38,378 nt of DNA from Massilia timonae CCUG 45783 (lineage in GTDB: Bacteria; Pseudomonadota; Gammaproteobacteria; Burkholderiales; Burkholderiaceae_D): assembly GCF_000315425.1 (NCBI RefSeq), contig NZ_JH992926.1, positions 356,022 through 394,399 on the forward strand. Reading direction: 5' to 3'. Made by a program: the position numbers and the translations under genes. Below, piece by piece: positions 17,484-25,911 of this stretch. The notes under the pieces were generated by a model that had not been told where the DNA came from, did no database searches, and saw nothing but the letters and a program-made list of their open reading frames with translations. The number at the start of each line of letters is the position of its first letter. Position 1 is the stretch's first letter.

Positions 17484-19919
17484 TTAATCGTTGCTGCCAT
17501 GCAGACGCACGCGAAGCAGACGCATACCATTAAAGATAACCAGCAGGCTGGCGCCCATGTCCGCGAACACGGCCATCCACAAGGTGGCCGATCCTGCGAT
17601 AGCGAGCACCAGGAACACGGCCTTGATCAGCAAGGCTGCAACGATGTTCTGCTTGAGGATGGCGGCTGCCTGCCTGCTCAGGCGAATGAACTGCGGGATC
17701 TTGCGCAAATCATCATCCATCAGCGCGACGTCGGCTGTTTCAATGGCCGTGTCGGTGCCCGCTGCGCCCATCGCAAACCCGATATCGGCCTTGGCCAGCG
17801 CCGGGGCATCGTTGATGCCATCCCCTACCATGCCGACGGTACCGAATTGCGCCACCTCGTCATTGATGGCAGAGAGCTTATCCTCGGGCAGCATGTTCCC
17901 GCGGGCGTCATCGATGCCAACCTGCCGTGCGATCGCTTTGGCCGTCACCGCGTTGTCGCCGGTGAGCATGACCGTCCGGATCCCCAACCTATGAAGCTGG
18001 GCCACCGCTTCGCGACTGGTTTCACGAATGGTATCGGCCACGCCGATCACCAGCAGTGGCGACGTCTCATCGCAGAGGACAACCGCGGTCTTTCCTTCAC
18101 CCTCCAGTGTCGACAGGACGCTTTCCGTCGCGGTATTGCAGATGCCGAGCTCCTCGACCAGGCGGTGATTGCCGAGGTAGTACCACTTCCCGTCGATCCG
18201 CCCTTTCGTGCCACGGCCGGTCAAGGCCTCGAACTCGGTCACGGATGCGAGGAGCAGGTCCAGGCCCAAGTTTTGCCAGTGGCGGCTCACCGCGGTCGAT
18301 ACCGGATGGTCGGAACGGTCCGCGAGCGCGGCCGCGAGCTGCAGATGAGTCTGTGCATCGCCTTGCAGGGGCAACACGTCCGTCACTTCGGGTTTACCTT
18401 GGGTGATCGTGCCGGTCTTGTCCAGTGCGAGCGAGCGCAGCTTGCCGCCCTGCTCCAGGTAGACGCCGCCTTTGATGAGGATACCGGCTCTCGCCGCCGC
18501 AGCCAGGCCGCTGACGACGGTGACCGGGGTCGAGATCACCAGGGCGCAGGGGCACGCGATCACCAGCAGAACGAGTGACTTGTAGATCCATGGCATCCAT
18601 TCGGCGCCCAGCATGAGCGGCGGCACCAGAGCGACGGCGAGCGCAATGGCGAACACGATGGGCGTGTAGATGCTGGAGAAGCGGTCGACGAAACGCTGCG
18701 TGGGCGCGCGGCTGCCCTGCGCGTCCTCGACCGCGCGGATGATGCGCGACAGGGTCGAGTTGCTGTGGCCGGCGGTGACACGGTATTCGAAAGAGCCCGT
18801 TTCATTGATCGTGCCGGCAAACACCTTGTCGCCGACCGTCTTTGGTACCGGCATGCTCTCGCCCGTGATCGGCGCCTGGTTGACGGACGACTGGCCGGTG
18901 GTCACTTCCCCATCCAAAGCGATCCGCTCGCCGGGTGCGACACGGGCCAGGGCGCCGATCGCGACCGTGGTGGCGTCCTGTTCACTCCAGCTGCCGTCGT
19001 CAAGGCGCACGCTTACCCGCTCGGGTGTCAGTGCCATCAGGCCCTGGATGGCGTTTCTCGCACGGTCAAGCGATCGGGCCTCGATTATCTCGGCAAGCGC
19101 GAAAAGGACCATGACCATCGCCGCTTCGGGCCACTGCCCGATCAGTACCGCCCCGGTCACGGCGATTGACATCAGGGCATTGATATTCAGGTTGCGGTTC
19201 TTGAGCGCGATCCAGCCTTTCTTGTACACCCCCAAGCCCGTCGTCGCGATCGCAAGCAGCGATAGCAGGATGACTGGCCACCAGTTTTCATCGCCCGTCG
19301 TCCATGCGACCACCTCGGCACCGACTGCTGCGGCCAAGCCCAGGGCAAGGACTGCATACTGCCGCTTTCGGGAGACGGGTGGGACCGCCTCGGCTCGTCC
19401 TTGCCCAGCTGCAACGAGCACCGCCTGCATACCGATGGACGTCAGTGCATCCAGGATCGCCATTGCCGGCCCACTATGCCTGACGACCAAGCGACGCTGG
19501 ACGAGATTGAAGTCGAGCTGTTGGACCTGCGGCATGCCGGACAGCTTGTTACGGATGAGCGTCTCCTCGGTTGGGCAATCCATGTTCTCGATGCGGAAAA
19601 CAGTGCCGGCTGCTGACCCGCTTTGCTCCTCGGTCTGTTCAATCACCGGGTCCATGCCGACCGCCCGTACTGCTGCAAGGATCGCCTGTGGATCGCCGAG
19701 GCTGTGCTCCACCCGCAAGCGGCGCTGGACAAGATTGAACTCGAGCTTTCCGACGCCTGCGACGCGCCCAAGCGCCTGCCGCAGCAGCCCCTCTTCAGTC
19801 GGGCAGTCCATTTGGTCGATGCGAATGAGAAGGGAACGGTCCAGGGTTGAAGACGAGGCACCCGCGGTCTCGATCGATGCAGATTTTTCGCAACATGATT
19901 TGGTCTGGCATTCCGACAT
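17484..19919 (-). CDS. P1B-type heavy-metal ATPase (PbrA/ZntA/CadA type)
   Basis: 811-residue metal-exporting ATPase for Zn2+, Cd2+ and/or Pb2+. Two N-terminal HMA-like domains carry the motif MDCPTEE (Cys39, Cys115) instead of the usual GMxCxxC. Key motifs follow: TGES (352-355), the metal-translocating ACPCALV (CPC 456-458), the phosphorylated Asp500 in DKTGTIT, and GDGINDAPAL near 700. The ATG at 19919 has a CGAGGAG ribosome site. The gene is divergent from a MerR-type regulator, with a 19-bp-spaced promoter between them, and with the pbrT-like gene beyond it recalls the pbr lead-resistance layout. czcI follows 28 bp downstream. Exact substrate is inferred. Confidence 0.95.
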   Translation of the reverse strand: MSECQTKSCCEKSASIETAGASSSTLDRSLLIRIDQMDCPTEEGLLRQALGRVAGVGKLEFNLVQRRLRVEHSLGDPQAILAAVRAVGMDPVIEQTEEQSGSAAGTVFRIENMDCPTEETLIRNKLSGMPQVQQLDFNLVQRRLVVRHSGPAMAILDALTSIGMQAVLVAAGQGRAEAVPPVSRKRQYAVLALGLAAAVGAEVVAWTTGDENWWPVILLSLLAIATTGLGVYKKGWIALKNRNLNINALMSIAVTGAVLIGQWPEAAMVMVLFALAEIIEARSLDRARNAIQGLMALTPERVSVRLDDGSWSEQDATTVAIGALARVAPGERIALDGEVTTGQSSVNQAPITGESMPVPKTVGDKVFAGTINETGSFEYRVTAGHSNSTLSRIIRAVEDAQGSRAPTQRFVDRFSSIYTPIVFAIALAVALVPPLMLGAEWMPWIYKSLVLLVIACPCALVISTPVTVVSGLAAAARAGILIKGGVYLEQGGKLRSLALDKTGTITQGKPEVTDVLPLQGDAQTHLQLAAALADRSDHPVSTAVSRHWQNLGLDLLLASVTEFEALTGRGTKGRIDGKWYYLGNHRLVEELGICNTATESVLSTLEGEGKTAVVLCDETSPLLVIGVADTIRETSREAVAQLHRLGIRTVMLTGDNAVTAKAIARQVGIDDARGNMLPEDKLSAINDEVAQFGTVGMVGDGINDAPALAKADIGFAMGAAGTDTAIETADVALMDDDLRKIPQFIRLSRQAAAILKQNIVAALLIKAVFLVLAIAGSATLWMAVFADMGASLLVIFNGMRLLRVRLHGSND

Positions 19920-19950
19920 GACGACTCCTCGAGAACTGTGTATAGTTCAC

Positions 19951-19981
19951 ATTGAACACCCTGTAGCGGGTACGGGGTCAA
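19951..19981 (-). promoter_or_regulatory. MerR-type promoter/operator of the P-type ATPase gene
   Basis: On the minus strand, -35 TTGACC (19976-19981) and -10 TTCAAT (19951-19956) are separated by 19 bp, the long spacer typical of MerR-activated promoters. The spacer holds a dyad, ACCCTGTAGC...GGTACGGGGT (19958-19978), very like known CadR/PbrR operators. It lies 30-60 bp before the ATPase start and before the divergent regulator. Confidence 0.85.
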
Positions 19982-20009
19982 GCACTAAGTTAAAGTAGCG
20001 GGATTTTTC

Positions 20010-20438
20010 TTGAAAATTGGCGAATTGGCAGACCGGTCAGGCTGCTTGGTTGAAACCATCCGCTACTATGAGCGCATCGGATTGCTCGCTCCGCCTGAGA
20101 GGTCGGCAAACAATTATCGAGCCTATAACGAGCTTCACGCTGAGCGCTTGCTGTTCATTCGCCATTGCCGCGCCTTGGACATGACACTCGATGAGATCCG
20201 GACGCTGCTCGATTTTCGCGAGGCGCCCGGAAAAAATTGCGAGAGCGTCAACGCGCTACTCGACAAGCACATCGGGCACATCGTCGACCGTATAGCAAAC
20301 CTGTCAGTACTGGAAGCGCAGCTCAGAGACCTCAGGAGCCGTTGCGTCGCCACCGACAGCACAAACCCATGTGAAATCCTGCAGGCGCTCGGCACTGCCG
20401 ACGCTTGCGACGAGCCAGCAAGGCTTGGGCGCCATTGA
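20010..20438 (+). CDS. MerR-family metal regulator (CadR/PbrR type)
   Basis: 142 residues starting at a TTG (20010). The N-terminal winged HTH is classic: MKIGELADRSGCLVETIRYY, then IGLLAPPERSANNYRAY. A long dimerisation helix and metal-binding cysteines follow: Cys in GKNCESVN, then Cys-x8-Cys in RCVATDSTNPCEI, the arrangement of PbrR/CadR sensors of Pb2+/Cd2+. It should bind the operators at 19958 and probably 20506 and switch them on when metal is bound. The C-terminal DACDEPARLGRH contains an extra Cys/His tail. No ribosome site is obvious before the TTG. Confidence 0.92.
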   Translation: MKIGELADRSGCLVETIRYYERIGLLAPPERSANNYRAYNELHAERLLFIRHCRALDMTLDEIRTLLDFREAPGKNCESVNALLDKHIGHIVDRIANLSVLEAQLRDLRSRCVATDSTNPCEILQALGTADACDEPARLGRH

Positions 20439-20502
20439 CCAGCCCTGGACTTTCCGCGCCATCACTGCATTGCCGAATCAGCGAACAGCCGCAACAATGC
20501 GC

Positions 20503-20533
20503 TTGACCTTCAAGTAGCTAGAAGGTGTTTAAT
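20503..20533 (+). promoter_or_regulatory. MerR-type promoter/operator of the pbrT-like gene
   Basis: -35 TTGACC (20503-20508), a 19-bp spacer, and -10 TTTAAT (20528-20533). The spacer dyad ACCTTCAAGT...TAGAAGGT (20506-20526) has near-perfect arms. It lies 36 bp before the pbrT-like start and after the MerR-type gene, so that regulator is the likely activator. Confidence 0.85.
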
Positions 20534-20535
20534 AT

Positions 20536-20551
20536 CAGGTTCTCGAACCTG
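20536..20551. repeat. inverted repeat in the pbrT-like leader
   Basis: CAGGTTC-TC-GAACCTG: 7-bp perfect arms with a 2-nt centre, just downstream of the -10 box in the presumed 5' leader. It could be a second operator or an RNA hairpin; too tight a loop for a stable hairpin favours a protein site. Confidence 0.5.
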
Positions 20552-20568
20552 AAGACAAGTATCCCGAT

Positions 20569-22497
20569 ATGACGTACCCCGTTTGGCATCGGCTAATCGC
20601 CTTCGTAATGTTCTGCTGCTGCGTGATCGGTACGACACACGCTAATCCCACATCATCGGAAGCGGAAGTCCGACAGCTCTGGCAGTTGCTCGATTATGTC
20701 GCCGTCGATTACGCCGGCGCGGTCCAGAACGGAGCGATTGTCAGCGAACTCGAATACGGCGAAATGCAGGAGTTCTCGACGCGCGCGCAGAACCAGGTGA
20801 AGGCATTGCCTCCGCATCCCCTGCATGCAGAACTGGCAGCTGCCACCATAAAACTAAAGCAGGCGGTCGAGCGCAAGGAATCGCCGCAACAGGTTGCCCA
20901 GCTTGCGCGCGAGGCAAACCGTTTACTGCTGCAGGCCTACCCCTTCCCTGTTGCGCCGCGCGCCCTGCCCGATCTGGCCCGCGGTGCGGCGCTGTACCAG
21001 GCGCAATGCGCTTCATGCCATGGAGCGGCCGGCGCCGGCGATGGGGCACTCGCGGCCAAGCTCGAACCCAAACCGATCGCATTTACCGATGAGGAAAGAG
21101 CCCGCTCGCGCTCTCTCATGGCCCTGTATCAGGTCATCAGCCAGGGTGTCGAGGGCACATCGATGCCGGCCTTTGCAGGCTTGTCCGAGCATGACCGCTG
21201 GTCTCTGGCGTTCTATGTCGGCCGCCTGGCGTTCAAGGACACGGACATCGCAGCCGGAGAGTCTGCATTCGCCCAGAGCAGCTCCGCGTCTGCCACGATT
21301 CCCGACATGAACACGCTCGTGACGGCAACCGAAGAAGAACTGGCGAAGGCAAGCTCATCGTCGACCGCGCGGTCGGTTCTGGCCTATGCACGTACCCACC
21401 CCGGGGTGGTACTGGAGCAGCAAGAACGCAAGGGCATCGTTCTTGCGCGCAAGCTGCTGCAAGACAGTCTGGATACCTTGAAAAATAACCAGCGGTCGAA
21501 GGCTACCGAGCTTGCTTTATCGGCCTACCTGGACGGTTTCGAGCCGCTCGAGGCGAGGCTCGATGCGACTGACCGCCAGTTGCTGGTCGACGTTGAGCGA
21601 ACCATGCAGCTGTACCGGGGCGCGGTTGCACAAGGCAACGTGTTGCGTGCGACCGAATACGCCGCGCAACTCGACGCGTATTTCGTGCGTGTCGAGGAGC
21701 TTACCGGCGCGAACAAGACCGATGCGACGACGGTGTTCGTGGGCGCGTTGACCATTCTCCTGCGCGAAGGTGTCGAAGCCTTGTTGATTGTGATCGCGAT
21801 GGTCGCGTTCCTGCGCAAAGCGGAGCGTCCACAAGCCTTGCACTACGTGCACGCAGGCTGGATCTCGGCGCTGGCGGCAGGCGCCTTGACATGGGTGGTG
21901 GCCACCTATGTGGTCAGCATCAGTGGCGCAAGCCGTGAAGTGACCGAGGGCCTCTCGTCGCTATTCGCTGCCGCGGTGCTGCTGTCGGTCGGACTATGGA
22001 TGCACCAGAAAGGCCAGGCCGGACAGTGGCAAGCCTACCTCAAGCAGCATTTGACGGCAGCGATGGAAAAACGCTCCGCATGGGCCTTGTTTGCCCTGGC
22101 GTTCATCGCGGTGTACCGTGAAGTCTTCGAAACGGTCCTGTTCTACTCGGCGCTCGCCGCTGACGGCAACGGCACCGCCCTGCTGGCAGGATTCGTTACA
22201 GGCCTGGTCCTGCTGTCGGTGATCGCCGTAATTTTCCTGCGTACCAGTGCACGCATGCCGATCGGTAAATTCTTCTCGTTCAGCTCCGTGCTGGTGGCCG
22301 CCCTGGCAGTTGTCCTGGTCGGAAAAGGAATCGCAGGGCTGCAGGAAGCCGGATGGCTGACGGCCACACCGGTCACGGGACCGCGGATGCCAGTTCTCGG
22401 CCTCTACCCGACGATAGAGACTTATGCGGCGCAACTGGCCCTGCTCCTGGCGGCTGGTCTTGGCTTCGGCTTCAATCTGATGAAGGTCCGCAAATAG
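20569..22497 (+). CDS. pbrT: PbrT-like lead/iron uptake permease (cytochrome c domain plus FTR1)
   Basis: 642 residues. A signal peptide (about 1-25, ending THA) precedes a periplasmic region with a c-type cytochrome domain: CASCH at 147-151 and axial Met in GTSMPAF (~199). The C-terminal half is an FTR1-type iron permease with seven or so membrane helices and both REXXE motifs, REGVE (399-403) and REVFE (517-521). This fusion is the architecture of PbrT from lead-resistance operons, thought to take up Pb2+ so it can be handled inside the cell. The MerR-type promoter just upstream supports metal control. Fe(II) uptake is the alternative role. Confidence 0.9.
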   Translation: MTYPVWHRLIAFVMFCCCVIGTTHANPTSSEAEVRQLWQLLDYVAVDYAGAVQNGAIVSELEYGEMQEFSTRAQNQVKALPPHPLHAELAAATIKLKQAVERKESPQQVAQLAREANRLLLQAYPFPVAPRALPDLARGAALYQAQCASCHGAAGAGDGALAAKLEPKPIAFTDEERARSRSLMALYQVISQGVEGTSMPAFAGLSEHDRWSLAFYVGRLAFKDTDIAAGESAFAQSSSASATIPDMNTLVTATEEELAKASSSSTARSVLAYARTHPGVVLEQQERKGIVLARKLLQDSLDTLKNNQRSKATELALSAYLDGFEPLEARLDATDRQLLVDVERTMQLYRGAVAQGNVLRATEYAAQLDAYFVRVEELTGANKTDATTVFVGALTILLREGVEALLIVIAMVAFLRKAERPQALHYVHAGWISALAAGALTWVVATYVVSISGASREVTEGLSSLFAAAVLLSVGLWMHQKGQAGQWQAYLKQHLTAAMEKRSAWALFALAFIAVYREVFETVLFYSALAADGNGTALLAGFVTGLVLLSVIAVIFLRTSARMPIGKFFSFSSVLVAALAVVLVGKGIAGLQEAGWLTATPVTGPRMPVLGLYPTIETYAAQLALLLAAGLGFGFNLMKVRK

Positions 22498-22513
22498 TAA
22501 GCGGACGCTCGCA

Positions 22514-22537
22514 GCTGGCATCGCGACCGATGCTAGC
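22514..22537 (+). terminator. possible hairpin after the pbrT-like gene
   Basis: GCTGGCATCG/CGATGCTAGC arms (one mismatch) with a 4-nt loop, 17 bp after the stop codon. No U tract follows, so function is uncertain. Confidence 0.35.
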
Positions 22538-22689
22538 CGGAGCAATCTTCAGCTTGAGCCTCACCTGGCTCGACGCATGCAACCATGACGTTTTCGCCGG
22601 GAGCTAAACAGCTTGAACCGCGAAAGCTTGGACCGAATCAGATTCCAATCTATTTTGTAAGCGCCGCCTTGGCCGTGCTTGGGGGATCC

Positions 22690-22862
22690 TCGGGATGCTT
22701 CCCACGTTTAGGCAGGTTCCGCCGGGGCGCCTGGCCGTCGGGTGCGGCGTAAGGATTCGATTCGATGCAGGCCACGGACAAGCCGAGCTGTCCGGCGCGG
22801 ATTGCGGCGATGTAATCGCCTGAACCCGCGCCGACGATGAACAGGTCGTACTACGCTTTCAC
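22690..22862 (-). pseudogene. dihydrolipoamide dehydrogenase N-terminal relic
   Basis: The minus strand from GTG 22862 reads VKA, an in-frame stop, then YDLFIVGAGSGDYIAAIRAG and QLGLSVACIESNPY. This is the FAD-binding start of a lipoamide dehydrogenase/disulfide reductase. After a frameshift it continues GGTCLNVGS, where functional enzymes have GGTCLNVGC, so the redox cysteine is lost too. Nothing of the remaining ~420 residues is found. A dead fragment in the otherwise gene-free stretch 22498-22910. Confidence 0.8.
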
Positions 22863-22910
22863 GTGATTCCTCCCAATGCCCGAGTCGTTGCGTTCACTCT
22901 GCCGGATTGA

Positions 22911-23525
22911 TTAAATTCCCTCCGCCACGTTCTCGGGCGGACGGGCGAAGCGCTGGTAAAGCGTTGGCAGCACGAACGGCGTCAGGATCATGGCGGAGAT
23001 CAAGCCACTGATCACGACGGTGGCCAACGGCCGATGCACCTCGGCGCCGGCGCCGGTTGCCAATGCCATCGGCACGAAGCCCAGCGACGCGACCAATGCC
23101 GTCATTGAGACGGGGCGCAGGCGTCGCAGCGCACCTTCGGGCACCGCTTCGGCCCACGGAAGCTGTTTCGCCAGGTCGTCGATCAAACCCGCCATCACCA
23201 GCCCATTGAGGACGGCAACACCGGACAATGCGATGAATCCGACGGCCGCCGAAATCGAAAATGGCAGGCCACGCGATCAGAGTGCGGCGATACGCCTGAT
23301 CCCGGCGAGAGGCACGCCCGTGAACACGACCGCGGCAGCGCGCTAGGAACCGACGGCAGAATAAAACAGCACCAAGATGAGTGCGAAGCAGGCCGGTACT
23401 ACGACCGCCAGGCGCATCCGCGCACGCTCGAGGTTTTCAACCTGTCCGCCCCAGGTAATCCATGCACCGGCCGGCGGCCGCGCGTCGGCATTGATGCATT
23501 CACGCGCTTCAGCGAGCGCGTGGAT
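22911..23525 (-). pseudogene. czcA: C-terminal relic of a second czcA
   Basis: On the minus strand, from about 23525, one can read INADARPPAGAWITWGGQVE, then LERARMRLAVVVPACFALIL. After internal stop codons it continues ISAAVGFIALSGVAVLNGLV and ends ...FVLPTLYQRFARPPENVAEGI. This matches the last quarter of HME-RND pumps and aligns with the intact CzcA in this window (ITAAVGFIALSGVAVLNGLV). At least two stops (near 23340 and 23280) make it non-functional. The final 105 codons are open but have no upstream partner. Confidence 0.88.
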
Positions 23526-24127
23526 TCCAGTCCGGGAATGCCGGCAAACGCCGTTTCGATCGGATAGGTGACCTGCCGTTCGACGTCGGCCGGCGCGAGC
23601 GCTGGTGCGACGACGTTGATCTGCACCTGCGTATTGGTGATGTCCGGTACCCTTTCACGTGCTGCATGGTGAGCACGCGCTGCCAGCTCATGACCAGCAT
23701 TAGCGATTGCAACATAGCGCTCGCTGGCAGCAAGGGTAACGAACGCTTCGGTAATCCGAACTGTCAGCTCCGCTTCAGCAGAGCGCGCCCCAATGCCGGC
23801 AGCGGCCCGCTGCGACTGTGCCACGCGCATCCTGGCGCTCCGCTTACCTCCGAGCTCTAGAGGCATCGATAGCCGGACCGCCTTTTCTCCTCCACCGAAA
23901 CCGGAGTAACGTCGCGATCCCATGACATTTTCGGCCTCAAGGGAAAGGGTCGGGTTCGATCGAAGTCCAGACTGGCGCACAATGGCATCGGCCACGTGCA
24001 AGGCCGCTTCGGCGCCCTTCAACTGCGGTGCCTGGCTACCGGCTCGGGCGACGGCTTCGGCAAGTGTCAATGGGGTGCTCTCAGCAATGGCAGAGCCTGC
24101 GGCCATACACATGGCCACTAGGGCCAT
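23399..24127 (-). pseudogene. fused czcC'-'czcA' remnant
   Basis: The 242-codon frame is a chimera created by deletion. Residues 1-158 are the start of a CzcC-like outer-membrane factor (signal peptide, TLAEAVARAGSQAP, MPLELGGKRSARM). Residues 159-205 jump to the N-terminal part of CzcA (VPDITNTQVQINVVAP...YPIETAFAGIPGLESTRS). From about 23515 the frame leaves register and antisense-like nonsense follows. The rest of czcC, all czcB and the middle of czcA are gone. Its MerR-type promoter (24191-24221) is still well formed, so the fragment may be transcribed. Confidence 0.88.
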
Positions 24128-24190
24128 GGCGACGGAAGCGTTGATCTCAATGCGCCTGATTGGATTCGCTTGACGAATTAATAAATGAGA

Positions 24191-24221
24191 TTTATAAACC
24201 TTAAAGCCACTTTAATGTCGA
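24191..24221 (-). promoter_or_regulatory. MerR-type promoter/operator facing the decayed czc cluster
   Basis: On the minus strand, -35 TCGACA (24216-24221), a 19-bp spacer and -10 TATAAA (24191-24196). The dyad ACCTTAAAGC...TTTAATGT (24198-24218) occupies the spacer. It lies directly before the divergent MerR-family gene at 24226, which is the likely regulator and may autoregulate from here. Confidence 0.82.
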
Positions 24222-24225
24222 GAAG

Positions 24226-24639
24226 ATGTCACGCACATTTACGATAGGACAGCTGTCCGCTGCGGCGCAGATGCCCCCAGCGACAATTCGCTATTACGAG
24301 AAAATCGGGTTGCTCGACTCTCCATCCCGCTCTGGCAGCAACTACCGGCTGTACGGGAGCGAGGATGTAGCACGCCTGAGCTTTGTTCGCCGTGCACGGG
24401 AGATCGGGTTCACGGTCGACCAGGTTCGAAGCCTGTTGGCCTTCTCCGACCAGCGAGACGGCGACTGCTGCGCCGTGACAGCGCTGACAGAACAACACCT
24501 TGCCGAGGTCGAACAAAAGATCAGAGACCTCAACTTATTGAAAGAACACCTTTCCCGTCTGCTGATTTCATGCCGGGGCGGCCGATTTGCCGATTGCGGG
24601 ATCATTGATGCCCTCGCGCCGGCGGGACAAGCCGGGTAG
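24226..24639 (+). CDS. MerR-family metal regulator (ZntR/MerR-like)
   Basis: 137 residues with the N-terminal winged HTH FTIGQLSAAAQMPPATIRYY, then EKIGLLDSPSRSGSNYRLYG, a long helix, and candidate metal ligands. These are the adjacent cysteines in DGDCCAVTALTEQH and the Cys-x7-Cys loop SCRGGRFADCGII. The set fits the Zn/Cd/Hg-sensing branch of the family, distinct from the regulator at 20010. It is divergent from a dead czc cluster and upstream of an intact HMA-CDF gene whose promoter has a similar operator, so its remaining target is probably that gene. Confidence 0.9.
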   Translation: MSRTFTIGQLSAAAQMPPATIRYYEKIGLLDSPSRSGSNYRLYGSEDVARLSFVRRAREIGFTVDQVRSLLAFSDQRDGDCCAVTALTEQHLAEVEQKIRDLNLLKEHLSRLLISCRGGRFADCGIIDALAPAGQAG

Positions 24640-24678
24640 CTCACTCAGCGTGGTGCCAATCACAGGTCCTGAGCACAC

Positions 24679-24709
24679 TTGACCTTGAAGCTGGTTGAAG
24701 GTTTACCCT
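24679..24709 (+). promoter_or_regulatory. MerR-type promoter/operator of the HMA-CDF gene
   Basis: -35 TTGACC (24679-24684), a 19-bp spacer and a weak -10 TACCCT (24704-24709). The spacer dyad ACCTTGAAGC...GGTTGAAGGT spans 24682-24702. It lies 32 bp before the start codon of the HMA-CDF fusion. Confidence 0.78.
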
Positions 24710-24740
24710 CCAATAACCAGCCACCAAAAAACTCACTTTC

Positions 24741-25808
24741 ATGACACAAAATCAGACCACGCCTTCAAGCGGCTTTGAAACCGAGCTGTTCGTCTCCAAA
24801 ATGGACTGTCCGTCTGAAGAAAACTTGATTCGGATGGCTTTGGACAAAGTCGACGGCATCGATCATGTCGCTTTCGACCTCAATACCCGAACCGTCACAG
24901 TGCTCCACCGTGGGAGCGCAGATATCCTTCTGGACGTCCTTCAACCTTTGCGACTGGGGGTGGAGCTTCGCAGCTCACGTCCGGCTGAGCCACGCTCTAC
25001 CGTACAACGCACGATCAGCACGCTCGCAATACCGAAGATGGACTGCCCGTCTGAGGAAAACATGATTCGCATGGCGGTAGCAGATGTCGACGGCATTCAT
25101 TCGCTCAACTTCGATCTCTCTGCACGGCAGCTCCACGTAGCACACTCGGGAAACATCGATCCTATATTGTCGAAGCTGACACGGTTAGACTTGGGCGCCC
25201 ACCTGATTGGTTCCCGACCAGACCTGTCCCAATCGACTAGCGGCTCCGATAAAGCCGGAGACGCGTCAGAGGCGAAAACGTTGCGGCTGCTGCTGGCTAT
25301 AAATGCTGTAATGTTCGTGGTCGAACTCGGATGGGGGTTGATTGCAGAATCCGCAGGATTAGTAGCCGATTCGCTCGACATGTTCGCCGATGCAGCGGTC
25401 TATGGCTTAGCGTTATACGCGGTTGGCCGCGCGGCTGCGCTAAAAACTCGTGCGGCCCACGTGGCTGGGTGGCTTCAGCTCGTGCTCGCACTAGGTGCGC
25501 TGAGTGAAGTGGTTCGACGTGTCTTCTTTGGCAGTGAGCCCGAATCTGTTTTGATGATGAGCGTTGGAGCAGTAGCCCTCATTGCTAACGCTGCCTGCCT
25601 GATTTTGATCGCCAAGAAACGTGATCGGGGTGCGCATATGAAGGCAAGTTATATATTTTCCGCCAACGACGTTATCGCCAATCTCGGCGTGATCGCCGCT
25701 GGAGTGTTGGTTACCTGGACTGGTTCGCCCTACCCCGATCTCGTTGTGGGCACCATCATCGCCGTCATCGTACTCACTGGTGCGCGCCGGATCCTCAAAC
25801 TAAGATAG
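24741..25808 (+). CDS. fusion of two HMA domains to a CDF-type transmembrane domain
   Basis: 355 residues. Two N-terminal heavy-metal-associated domains of about 65-75 residues each carry KMDCPSEEN (Cys23, Cys102), the same unusual single-Cys motif as the P-type ATPase here. A linker to about 175 leads into a six-helix CDF-like membrane domain. TM2 has the metal-site pair in VADSLDMFADA (DxxxD) and TM5 has FSANDVIANLGV (ND...N instead of HxxxD). There is no cytoplasmic CTD, so the usual dimerisation/metal-sensing domain is replaced by HMA domains at the other end. Probably an inner-membrane metal exporter under MerR control; substrate unknown. Confidence 0.85.
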   Translation: MTQNQTTPSSGFETELFVSKMDCPSEENLIRMALDKVDGIDHVAFDLNTRTVTVLHRGSADILLDVLQPLRLGVELRSSRPAEPRSTVQRTISTLAIPKMDCPSEENMIRMAVADVDGIHSLNFDLSARQLHVAHSGNIDPILSKLTRLDLGAHLIGSRPDLSQSTSGSDKAGDASEAKTLRLLLAINAVMFVVELGWGLIAESAGLVADSLDMFADAAVYGLALYAVGRAAALKTRAAHVAGWLQLVLALGALSEVVRRVFFGSEPESVLMMSVGAVALIANAACLILIAKKRDRGAHMKASYIFSANDVIANLGVIAAGVLVTWTGSPYPDLVVGTIIAVIVLTGARRILKLR

Positions 25809-25839
25809 CGAAATCTGCTTTTGTTGCAAGATTGGCTGA

Positions 25840-25869
25840 CCGGTAGGTGGCGAGCTGCCCACTACCGGT
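25840..25869. terminator. hairpin between convergent genes
   Basis: CCGGTAGGTGG and CCACTACCGG form a 10-bp stem with one bulged G and an 8-9-nt loop. It sits between the convergent HMA-CDF and tniQ stop codons and could end either transcript, though no U tract is seen on the plus strand. Confidence 0.45.
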
Positions 25870-25911
25870 CATGGTAGCTACTTCATTATCCGACTTCGCC
25901 CACCTATGACA

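Noticed and set aside
17406..18578. 390-codon plus-strand frame opposite the P-type ATPase
   Set aside because: Antisense shadow; low-complexity His/Arg/Gln-rich sequence without start signals, while the opposite strand has all ATPase motifs.
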